Assembly (NCBI GenBank): GCA_031555615.1
Contig: JAVBUF010000023.1
Span: 6,613-70,612, forward strand
Direction: 5' to 3'
Length of the DNA: 64,000 nucleotides
Source of the DNA: UBA935 sp031555615
GTDB lineage: Bacteria; Bacillota; Clostridia; Lachnospirales; Lachnospiraceae
Position 1 is the stretch's first letter. Each line of letters begins with the position of its first letter. The notes beneath the pieces were generated by a model. It did no database searches. It was not told where the DNA came from and saw only the letters and a list, made by a program, of their open reading frames with translations. Made by a program: the position numbers and the translations under genes. Shown piece by piece: positions 9,558-17,038 of this stretch.

Positions 9558-9601
9558 ATTTTATTGCTTGCAATAAAATTTTTTTTGCTTGCAATAAAAT
9601 T
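9558..9601. promoter_or_regulatory. Paired palindromic operator-like sites upstream of GH94
   Basis: Positions 9558-9579 form a perfect palindrome with 10-bp arms ATTTTATTGC and GCAATAAAAT around a 2-bp centre. A second, near-perfect copy follows at 9580-9601. The 17-bp core beginning TTGCTTGCAATAA is repeated exactly with a 21-bp period, two helical turns, so both sites face the same side of the helix. This suits cooperative binding of a dimeric regulator. The block sits between the GGDEF gene stop and the GH94 promoter. Confidence 0.55.
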
Positions 9602-9602
9602 A

Positions 9603-10913
9603 TTATTGTTTTTCATAAAACTGTACTCCTGCATTTGTCTCTTTATCATAGATGCGCGTACAGTTGCGGCCTGCCTTCCTGGCATCATACATGGCCTTAT
9701 CAGCCTGTTCCAATAACTCCGTCAATTTTATCTTCTCATCCCTTCGGATGGCAATTCCCGTACTAATAGTAGTTTGTACCGGACCGTTCGCTTCCCGGTA
9801 GCTGGCAGCCGCCACTTCCTCACGAATCTCCTCAGCCAGCTTCCATGTGCCTGAAGTATCATAACCGGTCAAACCGATCAAAAAACCGGTGCCGTCGAAT
9901 CGTCCGTAGACATGATTTATATCCAATTTCTTACGCATAATCTCCGATATCCTCAAAATGACATCATCACCCACAGCATGTCCAAACTCACCGTTTATTC
10001 TCTTAAGCCGGTCAATACTAAAGAGGATCACACTAAACATCACTTCCTGCTTACAGCAATATTCCAGCAGCCGGCCCGCCTCCTCCATAAAATAACGCTT
10101 ACTGTAAATACCGGTAAGTTCGTCAAATTTCGTTTCTTTAATGCGCTCTTCTTTTTCCTCGATTTCACGCAAATCCCGAATATAGGAAACAATCACAAAA
10201 TCATCCTCGGTTTCCAGTTTGACCATCGTTACCTCACAGGGAATTCCGTTTCCCGCTTTGTCCTCAATAATAAGTTCCTTACGCAGTCTTCCTTCTTCCC
10301 TGACTTTGTCAAAATAATTTCTAATTTCATCCGCCGACAGCTTCTCCTCCGGTTTTAACCTGGAAAATATATTTTTTACGCCTTTATCCAGATACTCTTC
10401 CTGAGAGTCGTATCCAAACAGCTTTAAGGATGCACTGTTGCAATCAATCAATTCATAACTGCTGTTTCTGAAATGACACCCCAAAGGACAGGCATCCAGC
10501 ATCGCCTGTCTGCGGATTCCCATAATTCTCTGCTGCTCGTTCATTCTTTCCAATTTGTGCTGAAATTCCTTTTGCTCGGTGATATCCACCGAATGTTGAA
10601 TATGTACCATTCTACCATCTATCCACGGGATTAAGCGGTCCGTATTTTGATAAAAGCGGCCGGTCAGAGTATTATGCTCCTCCCACGTAATCGGTTCCTC
10701 TTCAATTAGCTGCAAACGATAAACCGGACAAAACCCGCACACTTCCGTCATCCCCTTTTGCAGAACTTTCCAGCATATCTGTCCTTTCGCATCAACAACA
10801 CCAAATTCCTGTTCCGCTTTCTTGTTGATAAAAAGAATTTCTCCGGTTTCAATATCCGACACATAGATCAGTGCATCAATATTGTCTAATATCCGTTCCA
10901 AGTTTTCTGCCAT
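9603..10913 (-). CDS. PAS-PAS-GGDEF protein with degenerate active site
   Basis: 436 residues with no membrane segment. A first PAS domain (about 5-115) includes CGFCPVYRL, with two cysteines that could sense redox or a cofactor. A second PAS follows (about 130-255), then a GGDEF domain (about 262-425). The segment FDELTGIYSKRYF opens the GGDEF fold. At the signature, where active diguanylate cyclases have GG(D/E)EF, this protein reads RFDGTGF, losing the metal-binding acid and one glycine. It is therefore probably inactive as a cyclase and may bind GTP or serve as a receptor. Ribosome site AAAGGAGAG before the ATG. Confidence 0.85.
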   Translation of the reverse strand: MAENLERILDNIDALIYVSDIETGEILFINKKAEQEFGVVDAKGQICWKVLQKGMTEVCGFCPVYRLQLIEEEPITWEEHNTLTGRFYQNTDRLIPWIDGRMVHIQHSVDITEQKEFQHKLERMNEQQRIMGIRRQAMLDACPLGCHFRNSSYELIDCNSASLKLFGYDSQEEYLDKGVKNIFSRLKPEEKLSADEIRNYFDKVREEGRLRKELIIEDKAGNGIPCEVTMVKLETEDDFVIVSYIRDLREIEEKEERIKETKFDELTGIYSKRYFMEEAGRLLEYCCKQEVMFSVILFSIDRLKRINGEFGHAVGDDVILRISEIMRKKLDINHVYGRFDGTGFLIGLTGYDTSGTWKLAEEIREEVAAASYREANGPVQTTISTGIAIRRDEKIKLTELLEQADKAMYDARKAGRNCTRIYDKETNAGVQFYEKQ

Positions 10914-10983
10914 ACTCGCTCTCCTTTGCTTTTCTTTTATGGTAACTTATTTTTTGTATAGTGACAATCTTTTTATGCAGTAA

Positions 10984-11016
10984 GAAAAAAGGTGCCAAAA
11001 TAGTATTGACACCTTT
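10984..11016 (-). terminator. Intrinsic terminator after the DUF3298-like gene
   Basis: On the minus strand AAAGGTGTCAA pairs with TTGGCACCTTT (one G-T pair) and is followed by a T-run. It lies 10 bp past the stop of the gene at 11026. Confidence 0.8.
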
Positions 11017-11025
11017 GCACAATTA

Positions 11026-11721
11026 TCAAACATTGTTTGCGTCACAGACCCGTGGATACGAAGGACCGCTTACAAAAGGGATCGAAAATGTTACAATGCC
11101 ACTGGAATGCGGGGCTATAGTCATTTCCTGATAGTAAAACTCCAACGACTTCCGGGTAATATAGAAATTCTGAGCACTAAAAAATTCCTTTGTCCGGCTT
11201 ACATAATCGACAAAATAATTGCCTTCGTTATGGCTGATCTGCCAGGAAATCTGCAAATTAATCTCATGAAGAATGATTTCCTGATAGTCCATTGAGCCTG
11301 CAAATAAATCTTCCAAAGAGAGAAAACATTCACTTTTCAGGTTCCAATTATCCGAAGTCTGTTTTTTACTGCCGTTGGCTCCGCCCGTATAGCTGCTTTC
11401 ATCCATATAAAGGCTCAAAACGCAATCCCGGTTATTCGTAATGGTATAGTCCGAGTAAAACTCATGCTCATGAAACGGATATCCCATCTCATTGGACGTT
11501 TGATAACTTAAAACTGCCTCTCTGTAATATGTGGTTTTACAAAGTTCCACCAATAAATCCGCTTTACTTTTGTAATAGGTATTCAGCCTTCCTGCAAAAA
11601 GGGATACTCCCACGGCCGAAAACTGCGGGTATATTACAGAATATTTCAGAACCGGTGTATTGTCAAAATACAATTCGTCACTCTGCTCAAATTCACTTGT
11701 AAAAAGCATAAAGTTTTCCAT
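11026..11721 (-). CDS. DUF3298/RsiV-like domain protein
   Basis: 231 residues, no signal peptide and no membrane segment. The sequence YYREAVLSYQ, the SYTGGANGS loop and CFLSLEDLF followed by an aromatic-rich C-terminus ending near APHSSGIVTFSIPF match the usual shape of DUF3298, found in RsiV-type anti-sigma factors and lipoproteins. Most relatives are exported, so a cytoplasmic form is unusual. The ATG at 11721 sits in a perfect 14-bp hairpin whose loop carries the GGAGG ribosome site. Function unknown. Confidence 0.65.
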   Translation of the reverse strand: MENFMLFTSEFEQSDELYFDNTPVLKYSVIYPQFSAVGVSLFAGRLNTYYKSKADLLVELCKTTYYREAVLSYQTSNEMGYPFHEHEFYSDYTITNNRDCVLSLYMDESSYTGGANGSKKQTSDNWNLKSECFLSLEDLFAGSMDYQEIILHEINLQISWQISHNEGNYFVDYVSRTKEFFSAQNFYITRKSLEFYYQEMTIAPHSSGIVTFSIPFVSGPSYPRVCDANNV

Positions 11722-11755
11722 ATACCTACCTCCTACTTGTAGTATATGGAAAACT
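11712..11755 (-). promoter_or_regulatory. Hairpin enclosing ribosome site and start codon
   Basis: Perfect inverted repeat with arms 11712-11725 and 11742-11755 (AGTTTTCCATATAC and its complement) and a 16-nt loop. In the minus-strand transcript the loop holds AGTAGGAGGTAG, the ribosome binding site, and the 3' arm holds the ATG and first codons of the DUF3298-like gene. Translation initiation should therefore depend on melting or processing of this stem. The pairing is directly visible; the regulatory role is inference. Confidence 0.6.
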
Positions 11756-11799
11756 CTTGTCTTACTCTCATATGAAATGGTACTGTTAATACATTATTA

Positions 11800-12303
11800 T
11801 CAATTTCTGCCGCAGCACTTCTTATATTTTTTGCCGCTGCCGCAAGGACAGGGATCATTGGGGTACACTTTATCGCCTTTTACCACGGTACTGGACAATT
11901 TCTGTTCACGATACAGCTCTTTACGCTTTTCCTCGTCTAAAACCGCTTCCCATTCAGGAAGCTCGTACAGCCAGTCTGCGCTTGCCCCCACCATATTTTT
12001 ATATAACAGTTCTTTATCAATGCCCAAGCTTACCTGTGTATCCTCTTCCATCTCTTCAATGGGATTGGCCTCCTTCAAGCTGTCATTGATACCATCCAGA
12101 AAACCGGTCATGGTCATAATATCAACTTCATATTTTTCGGCCAGTTCTTTTACCGTTCCGGTAACTGCCTGATCGGGATTTTGCAGCAACTGTGCATAGA
12201 TTTCCTTTTCCTGTTCAAAATAAGTTGTCCATAATCTTTGCAAATCGCCTTTATTTGCTGTCTCGGAATAGGCCATGTCACGCCATTTTTTAAGTAATGC
12301 CAT
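11800..12303 (-). CDS. SEC-C motif protein
   Basis: 167 residues, soluble and acidic. Residues 1-130 are helical with no family I can name. The last 22 residues hold the zinc-binding SEC-C motif CPCGSGKKYKKCC, as found at the end of SecA. Stand-alone SEC-C proteins are common in Firmicutes and are thought to use the motif for zinc-dependent protein or ribosome contact. The ATG at 12303 follows AAAGGTGG, 8 nt upstream. It is a single-gene unit with its own promoter. Confidence 0.8.
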   Translation of the reverse strand: MALLKKWRDMAYSETANKGDLQRLWTTYFEQEKEIYAQLLQNPDQAVTGTVKELAEKYEVDIMTMTGFLDGINDSLKEANPIEEMEEDTQVSLGIDKELLYKNMVGASADWLYELPEWEAVLDEEKRKELYREQKLSSTVVKGDKVYPNDPCPCGSGKKYKKCCGRN

Positions 12304-12340
12304 CGTTAATTACCACCTTTGTACTTTATTTTACATGGAT

Positions 12341-12369
12341 AGTATATAATATTTTGGAGAAAATGTAAA
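12341..12369 (-). promoter_or_regulatory. Promoter of the SEC-C gene
   Basis: Minus-strand TTTACA (12369-12364) and TATACT (12346-12341) are separated by 17 bp, 38 bp before the SEC-C start. Confidence 0.6.
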
Positions 12370-12626
12370 TTTTTTTATTTTTTGTGTATAAAGCGGTTTT
12401 ATCAGGCCATACTATGATTAATCAATGGATCCCCCTCCTTTGATAGATTCAAACATTGGTTTGAGTTTTACACCCGATAAATTGAATACTTATCCTCCCC
12501 TTAAGTATTTCCCCGCCATGGATGTGGCGGGGAATTCTTTTTTAGTCTTCCTCCAAAGCATCTGCCTGGATTTGAGAAATCCATATTTTCCCATCATACC
12601 ACCATAAATAGCATCTCTTTCCCACT
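12370..12626. other. Gene-poor interval with no supported gene
   Basis: No convincing gene. It contains the terminator-like hairpin at 12509-12543. A short minus-strand open frame (12490-12693) overlaps the end of the DUF4143 gene and runs through the hairpin; it has no ribosome site and is probably a remnant or chance. Confidence 0.5.
12509..12543 (+). terminator. Terminator-like hairpin, copy 1
   Basis: TTCCCCGCC pairs with GGCGGGGAA around an 8-nt loop and is followed by TTCTTTTTTA on the plus strand. No plus-strand gene precedes it. A closely similar hairpin occurs at 14664-14699. Confidence 0.6.
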
Positions 12627-13886
12627 CTATATATACCAATAAGGAATCTGTAAAATATTCTCCCTCAATGCTCCCGGTGCTGGGCACATACATATAACCG
12701 CCCCCATTCCGCGCTTCTTTTCTGGTATATCATCCAGTATTTGGAAGGCAGAAGTCATATCTGACGTCACTTTACTATTTTGTTTGATTTCAATTGGATA
12801 GAGAACACCATCTTGTTCAATAATAAAATCGATTTCCGCCTCTTCTATTACGATCTCTCCATTCTTCCTGGCCTTTTTCTTATCTTTCCCTCTATAATAG
12901 GATACAAAATAGCGATAATCCATCCCACAGTTAGAGTAACTTTTTAAAATTTCCGATATCACAAATGTCTCAAAAAATGCTCCACTCATGGCACCATTCG
13001 CCAGGGTTTCAGCCGTCAACCACCTTGTTAGATATGCAGCAAGACCTGTATCTCTAAAATACATCTTGGGCGTTTTAATAGCTCGTTTTAGTACATTAGA
13101 TGAAAATGGTTCTAATATATAGATGATGCCAGAAGATTCCAATATTGAAATCCAGTTCTTAATTGTATTAGCATCTTTCCCAATCTCGTCTGCAATGTTT
13201 GAGTAATTCAGCATTTGACCTGTTCTAGCCGCACATGCAATCATAAATCTCCGAAAAATATCCAGGTCTTGAACTGCAGCTAATTCTCTTACATCACGTT
13301 CCAGATAGGTTTTAATATAACTTGCAAAAAATAAAGACCAATCAGCCTCAGTATCTTGTAATGCCGGATAACCACCGCGATGTATAATATCCCATATGTT
13401 TCCTGGATTTTTTGCATTTTCTTTCCGTATTTTCAAATAATCAAATGTTGGCAGAAATGGATCAGTACATGTACATCTTAGTATTTCCCGTAATGATAAT
13501 GGTGCTAACTCCAAAATCGCAATCCTTCCAGCCATAGAGTCTGAAACCATATCCATTAATTTAAAAGGCTGCGATCCTGAAAGAAAGAATAATCCATTTT
13601 CCTCATTTTGATCACATATCATTTTGATATATCGAAATAAGGAAGGGACATACTGTATCTCATCAAAAAATATTGGCGGTTCATTCATCATCATAAACAT
13701 ATCCGGATTATTTTTAGCTTGATCTTCCACAAAAGGATCATCGAATGTAATCTCTTTTCTCTCTGGATACATTGTCTTTATTATTGTAGATTTACCGGTT
13801 TGTCTTGCACCCGTGACAAGTACTGCTTTAAAAGTCTTTGAGGATTTCTCAATGATATCTTCAATTGTTCTATGAATATATTTCAT
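12627..13886 (-). CDS. AAA-family ATPase with DUF4143 C-terminus (1)
   Basis: 419 residues. An N-terminal AAA_14 ATPase carries Walker A GARQTGKST near residue 30 and Walker B IFFDEIQ near residue 74, followed by the sensor-like LSGSQPF. The C-terminal DUF4143 region ends in a PD-(D/E)XK nuclease-like block (AEIDFIIEQDG, then YPIEIKQ). This family is common in gut bacteria and archaea; its role is not established. The ATG at 13886 has GGAGAGG 8 nt upstream and is preferred to a GTG three codons earlier. Its promoter carries an inverted repeat. A distant paralogue lies at 24968-26266. Confidence 0.88.
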   Translation of the reverse strand: MKYIHRTIEDIIEKSSKTFKAVLVTGARQTGKSTIIKTMYPERKEITFDDPFVEDQAKNNPDMFMMMNEPPIFFDEIQYVPSLFRYIKMICDQNEENGLFFLSGSQPFKLMDMVSDSMAGRIAILELAPLSLREILRCTCTDPFLPTFDYLKIRKENAKNPGNIWDIIHRGGYPALQDTEADWSLFFASYIKTYLERDVRELAAVQDLDIFRRFMIACAARTGQMLNYSNIADEIGKDANTIKNWISILESSGIIYILEPFSSNVLKRAIKTPKMYFRDTGLAAYLTRWLTAETLANGAMSGAFFETFVISEILKSYSNCGMDYRYFVSYYRGKDKKKARKNGEIVIEEAEIDFIIEQDGVLYPIEIKQNSKVTSDMTSAFQILDDIPEKKRGMGAVICMCPAPGALRENILQIPYWYI

Positions 13887-13905
13887 ATCTATCACCTCTC
13901 CTTTT

Positions 13906-13968
13906 GACTAATCCTGAATTCGATTCTGTATTAGTCATATTATATCACAAAACAAATAATTTACACAA
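13906..13968 (-). promoter_or_regulatory. Promoter with operator-like inverted repeat for the DUF4143 gene
   Basis: A minus-strand TATAAT (13944-13939) with TTGTGT about 18 bp upstream lies directly before an inverted repeat at 13906-13936. Its 14-nt arms, GACTAATCCTGAAT and ATTCTGTATTAGTC, match at 12 positions. The repeat covers the expected transcription start, a typical repressor position, perhaps for autoregulation. Confidence 0.45.
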
Positions 13969-14007
13969 TCCCCAAGTGACTTTGTTTCAATATTGACACA
14001 AAATTGC

Positions 14008-14730
14008 TCAAGGGGAAGGCTCTTCAAACAAGCTGCTTATTTCAAGCGGCGGAGTTTCCATGCTTCTTCTGGCTTCTCGGGTCTGCTCCAGCTTACGCCA
14101 TGCTGTGGAGTGGTCTTTGTGTGTCATTCTGACCAGGGCAATTTCAAATTCACTTTTGAGATATTGATAAGAGAGGGGGAACAGTCTTTTAAGGTTCTTT
14201 TTTTGCCGGATTCAAATACCGCTTCAAACATGTGAGCAACTGTCTCTGCCGGAAGCATTTCGTTTGAGCTCTTCCAGTATTCGGCTCCATGTCCGAACAT
14301 TCCGCTTACCGAGCCTTTTGTAATACCATCAATAATATCTGATATGTCATCCATTTTGGTTTGATTTAATTCCCGATCACCTGAAGGGAGTATTTTCCGG
14401 CCGCTTACACTTCTGCTGTGTGCGTAAGTTTTATATTCCTGATGCAAAAGGATCCATAGCTTTTTTTACTGTACCATTCATTGGGGAGGGCATCATCCAG
14501 ATAATGTCCCAGTTCATGATACAATATTGCTGCTCCACCATGCCTTATTATCATCTCATCATCCGTATCTAAGCCTGCCTGGGTATCTGCATGTACTGTA
14601 CTCATAACCACCTGCTTTATATCCGGATCATTATTATTGATATAATATTGGCTTAAATCATTAGTTCCCCGTCCGGGATTGGGCGGGGAACTCTTTTTTA
14701 TTCTCAGAAGGTCTTTATTTACGGGCTTTT
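14008..14730 (-). pseudogene. Frameshifted remnant of a HELGH metallopeptidase-domain protein
   Basis: Reading 5' to 3' on the minus strand, one frame (to about 14405) carries ILYHELGHYLDDALP, a zinc-peptidase HExxH motif. After a frameshift, 14447 to about 14170 reads ISDIIDGITKGSVSGMFGHG, AEYWKSS and AETVAHMFEAVFESG. After a second frameshift, the frame LFPLSYQYLKSEFE continues to a TGA at 14008. This order (HELGH, SDI..., GHG..YW, E..AHMFEA, FP.SY.YL) resembles the C-terminal domain of some phage MuF-like or polymorphic-toxin proteins. The 5' end is open to about 14730 but has no start codon. The gene is broken in at least two places. Confidence 0.7.
14664..14699 (+). terminator. Terminator-like hairpin, copy 2
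   Basis: GTTCCCCGTCC pairs with GGGCGGGGAAC around a 6-nt loop and is followed by TCTTTTTTA on the plus strand, nearly the same design as the hairpin at 12509. It lies within the remnant frame on the opposite strand and no plus-strand gene precedes it. Confidence 0.55.
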
Positions 14731-14880
14731 AGCTTCTGTCATCATAGGTTCATCTATATCATTGATACCATCTCATCAAAGTAATGCAAATAATTTTCAT
14801 TTCTGCCACCATGTACACTTTGATACTGGTTAACGTTATTACCGCATTCATATAGCTTTGCTTTGGGCACTGGTGGACTA
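14708..14880 (-). pseudogene. Short frameshifted gene remnant
   Basis: The minus strand reads PKAKLYECGNNVNQYQSV and then HGGRNENYLHYFDE with biased, coding-like codons, ending at a TAG (14754). A one-base shift restores GINDIDEPMMTEAKSP and a later TAA near 14708. No start codon or ribosome site is present. It lies just downstream of the fragment at 14886 and upstream of the HELGH remnant. All three look like decayed pieces of one accessory region. Family unknown. Confidence 0.45.
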
Positions 14881-14885
14881 GCTCA

Positions 14886-15416
14886 TTATTCTTTTTTATT
14901 AACCAGATCATAAAACTTCTTTAAATCTTCATTCAAAAAATCGGAGTCAAAAATATTTCCCGATGCATTCTTTTCCATGATGCTTTTCAAAAATGTTTCC
15001 TGAGTAGAGCAATCACTTTTCTCAAATACCTCTGACAACTTTGTTTCCGCCATTCGGCGACTCCAATTGTTATGTGCAATATGACTTTGTTCCATTGGAG
15101 ATATTCCTGACTTATCGGGAGAATACAAAAACTCTCTTGCCTGCCTCCATAATTCGATCAGTTTTCCCCCAATTTCAGACAGTCTTTTTTTTGCACTCGC
15201 TGTTTTGTGTTTCATATATTCTTGATTAACTGTATGTAGTTCATCATCCGCTTCTTCTATCTCTTTATACAATTCTGGATATCTTTGTTTTAGTACCTCA
15301 CGTGGATCATCCATTCCTTCTACCATCGGCCCTTGCTCAATATTAAATAATACTTTCCCATTTTGTCCTACTTTTCCATTCATGCCATATTGGGCTATTT
15401 TTGTCATTGCCGACAA
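14886..15416 (-). pseudogene. 5'-truncated accessory protein fragment
   Basis: About 176 residues remain, rich in charged helices (for example ELYKEIEEADDELHTVNQEY and KKRLSEIGGKLIELWRQ). The frame is open to a TAA near 15467, 50 bp above the annotated end, but has no ATG with a ribosome site, only a TTG without one, so the true N-terminus is probably lost. Codon use is AT-richer than in neighbouring core genes. It sits at the head of the broken accessory segment. No recognised domain. Confidence 0.5.
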
Positions 15417-15540
15417 AAAAGATTTTGATTGTTCCGCATCCAGATGATTTTGGAATTTATATTAATTGGCACTGTACTCCCTCCTACTTTATATGATTTT
15501 ACAGGGCTGTTAGCAACCACTCAGGTGCCTGTAATTCACT

Positions 15541-16692
15541 TTACACAGCCGGTCGCACAATTCCGTTTTTCCCCAGCGGAATCTCTTTATCCAGCCCAAC
15601 AAACTTACCATCCTGCTGCCACAGGACTTCCTTTACAAATTGATATTTCTCCATATCCCAGGTTTTAAAATCATCCTCTACCAGTCCACCGGTATCGTGG
15701 GAATTGGGATTAAAGCACCAGAATGTATGGTGCAGTTTATAATTACCGATCAGAGTCCGCATATGATGTAGCCAGGTCAGATTGGGTTCTTCCATAAATC
15801 CGCCCCATTCACCGATCAGCAGCGGCGCTGTCTGATTTTCATAAATGAACATCCAGGCATCCCGCCAGTAATCCTGATATAAGCTTTCATAATTGTAACC
15901 TTCTTTAAACCAGGGCTGGACATAAACTGCCGGTCCATAATCATGAGGTGAATAAACCAGCTTATTCTGATATTGCCCCAAATCAATGGGATGGTCCTTC
16001 ACGGGGATCAGATTGCCTCCCCACCAACTGTTCTTGCCCTGATAGTGTTCGATTCCCTCCACCATGATCAGGACATGGGGATTCTGCTCCAACACTTTTG
16101 CCGCCGCCTCTTGGGCGACATATTTCCAGTTATTGCTGTCTTTACTGCCATCCCATTTGGCATAGGCTACTTCTGTGGGCTGGCCATGGGGTTCGTTTTT
16201 CAGATCATACGCAATGATGGTGTCTTCTTCTGCATACCTTTTGGCCATCCACACCAGTGCAGAGTAATAATCTTCAACAGTAAAATCATCCTTATACCAC
16301 AGTCCGTACATATGCCCCATATTGCTGCTTTCGGCACTGTGGATATCGATCATGATCTTCATGCCGTTTTGTTTACATCCGGCTACCGCCCGGTCAAATA
16401 TTTCCAGACTGTTCAGTCCCCGCAGTTCCGGATTGATCTCCGTATCCACTTTTGCTTCCGGATAGGTATTGTTCTGCCAGGCCTTGATCAACTCCACTGA
16501 AAAGGGAATCCGCAGCAGATTAAAGCCATGGTCGGCAATACCGGCCAGGGTTTCGGTCATATTCACTGACCGGAGACCATCAAAGGCATTGGTTCCGGTA
16601 TTATATCCAAACCAGTTGACACCGGTGATCCATACTTCGTTCCCGGATGCATCCACGATTTTATTATCCTTCACAAAAAACCAGTCGCCCAT
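15541..16692 (-). CDS. GH5 glycoside hydrolase, cytoplasmic cellulase/endoglucanase-like
   Basis: 383 residues of the GH5 TIM barrel. The start GVNWFGYNTG is typical of GH5 cellulases. The acid/base Glu is in YDLKNEPHG (about residue 167) and the nucleophile Glu in LIGEWGGF (about residue 293); the substrate His/Tyr set is visible as SPHDYGP. There is no signal peptide, binding module or anchor, so it acts inside the cell, on imported beta-glucan oligosaccharides if cellulase specificity holds. GGGAGG precedes the ATG. It is the last gene of a hydrolase-Dabb-GH5 row with gaps of 22 and 24 bp. A GH94 phosphorylase in the same window fits the same pathway. Confidence 0.9.
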   Translation of the reverse strand: MGDWFFVKDNKIVDASGNEVWITGVNWFGYNTGTNAFDGLRSVNMTETLAGIADHGFNLLRIPFSVELIKAWQNNTYPEAKVDTEINPELRGLNSLEIFDRAVAGCKQNGMKIMIDIHSAESSNMGHMYGLWYKDDFTVEDYYSALVWMAKRYAEEDTIIAYDLKNEPHGQPTEVAYAKWDGSKDSNNWKYVAQEAAAKVLEQNPHVLIMVEGIEHYQGKNSWWGGNLIPVKDHPIDLGQYQNKLVYSPHDYGPAVYVQPWFKEGYNYESLYQDYWRDAWMFIYENQTAPLLIGEWGGFMEEPNLTWLHHMRTLIGNYKLHHTFWCFNPNSHDTGGLVEDDFKTWDMEKYQFVKEVLWQQDGKFVGLDKEIPLGKNGIVRPAV

Positions 16693-16716
16693 ATCCTCCC
16701 ACTCCTTTTCGCTTTA

Positions 16717-17016
16717 CTATTCGCAATAGTCTATGCAAACCCGGTTTTTTACTACCGTGCGCACAAATGCCGCGGCTTTTTGATGCTCCGGATGGATCTG
16801 ATAAGCCGCCAGCGCCTCTTCACTTTCCAACAGACTGTTCAATATAATATCTTTGTTCCCGCTGGGGAGTATTTCCGTATAAACCTTAATCTCAATCAGT
16901 CCGTCGATAACCCCGGCAAGTCCTTCCAGTACCTCCTTCACCTTCAGCGCATTGGCCTGATTTTCCTCTGGAGAAAAACCATCTCCATAATTCCATGTCA
17001 CAATATGTCTAACCAT
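16717..17016 (-). CDS. Dabb (stress-responsive A/B barrel) domain protein
   Basis: 99 residues forming one ferredoxin-like Dabb domain, beginning MVRHIVTWNY and containing LESEEALAAYQIHPEH, the usual conserved end segment. Dabb proteins dimerise; known members range from plant stress proteins to polyketide cyclases, and in bacteria the role is generally unknown. AGGAGG lies 5 nt before the ATG. It lies between the alpha/beta hydrolase and GH5 genes with short gaps, so the three are probably co-transcribed. Confidence 0.88.
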   Translation of the reverse strand: MVRHIVTWNYGDGFSPEENQANALKVKEVLEGLAGVIDGLIEIKVYTEILPSGNKDIILNSLLESEEALAAYQIHPEHQKAAAFVRTVVKNRVCIDYCE

Positions 17017-17038
17017 TTTTACCTCCTGTTTTCTTATT

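Noticed and set aside
13993..14235. Plus-strand 80-residue frame
   Set aside because: It is antisense to the HELGH remnant, whose three frames carry the recognisable motifs.
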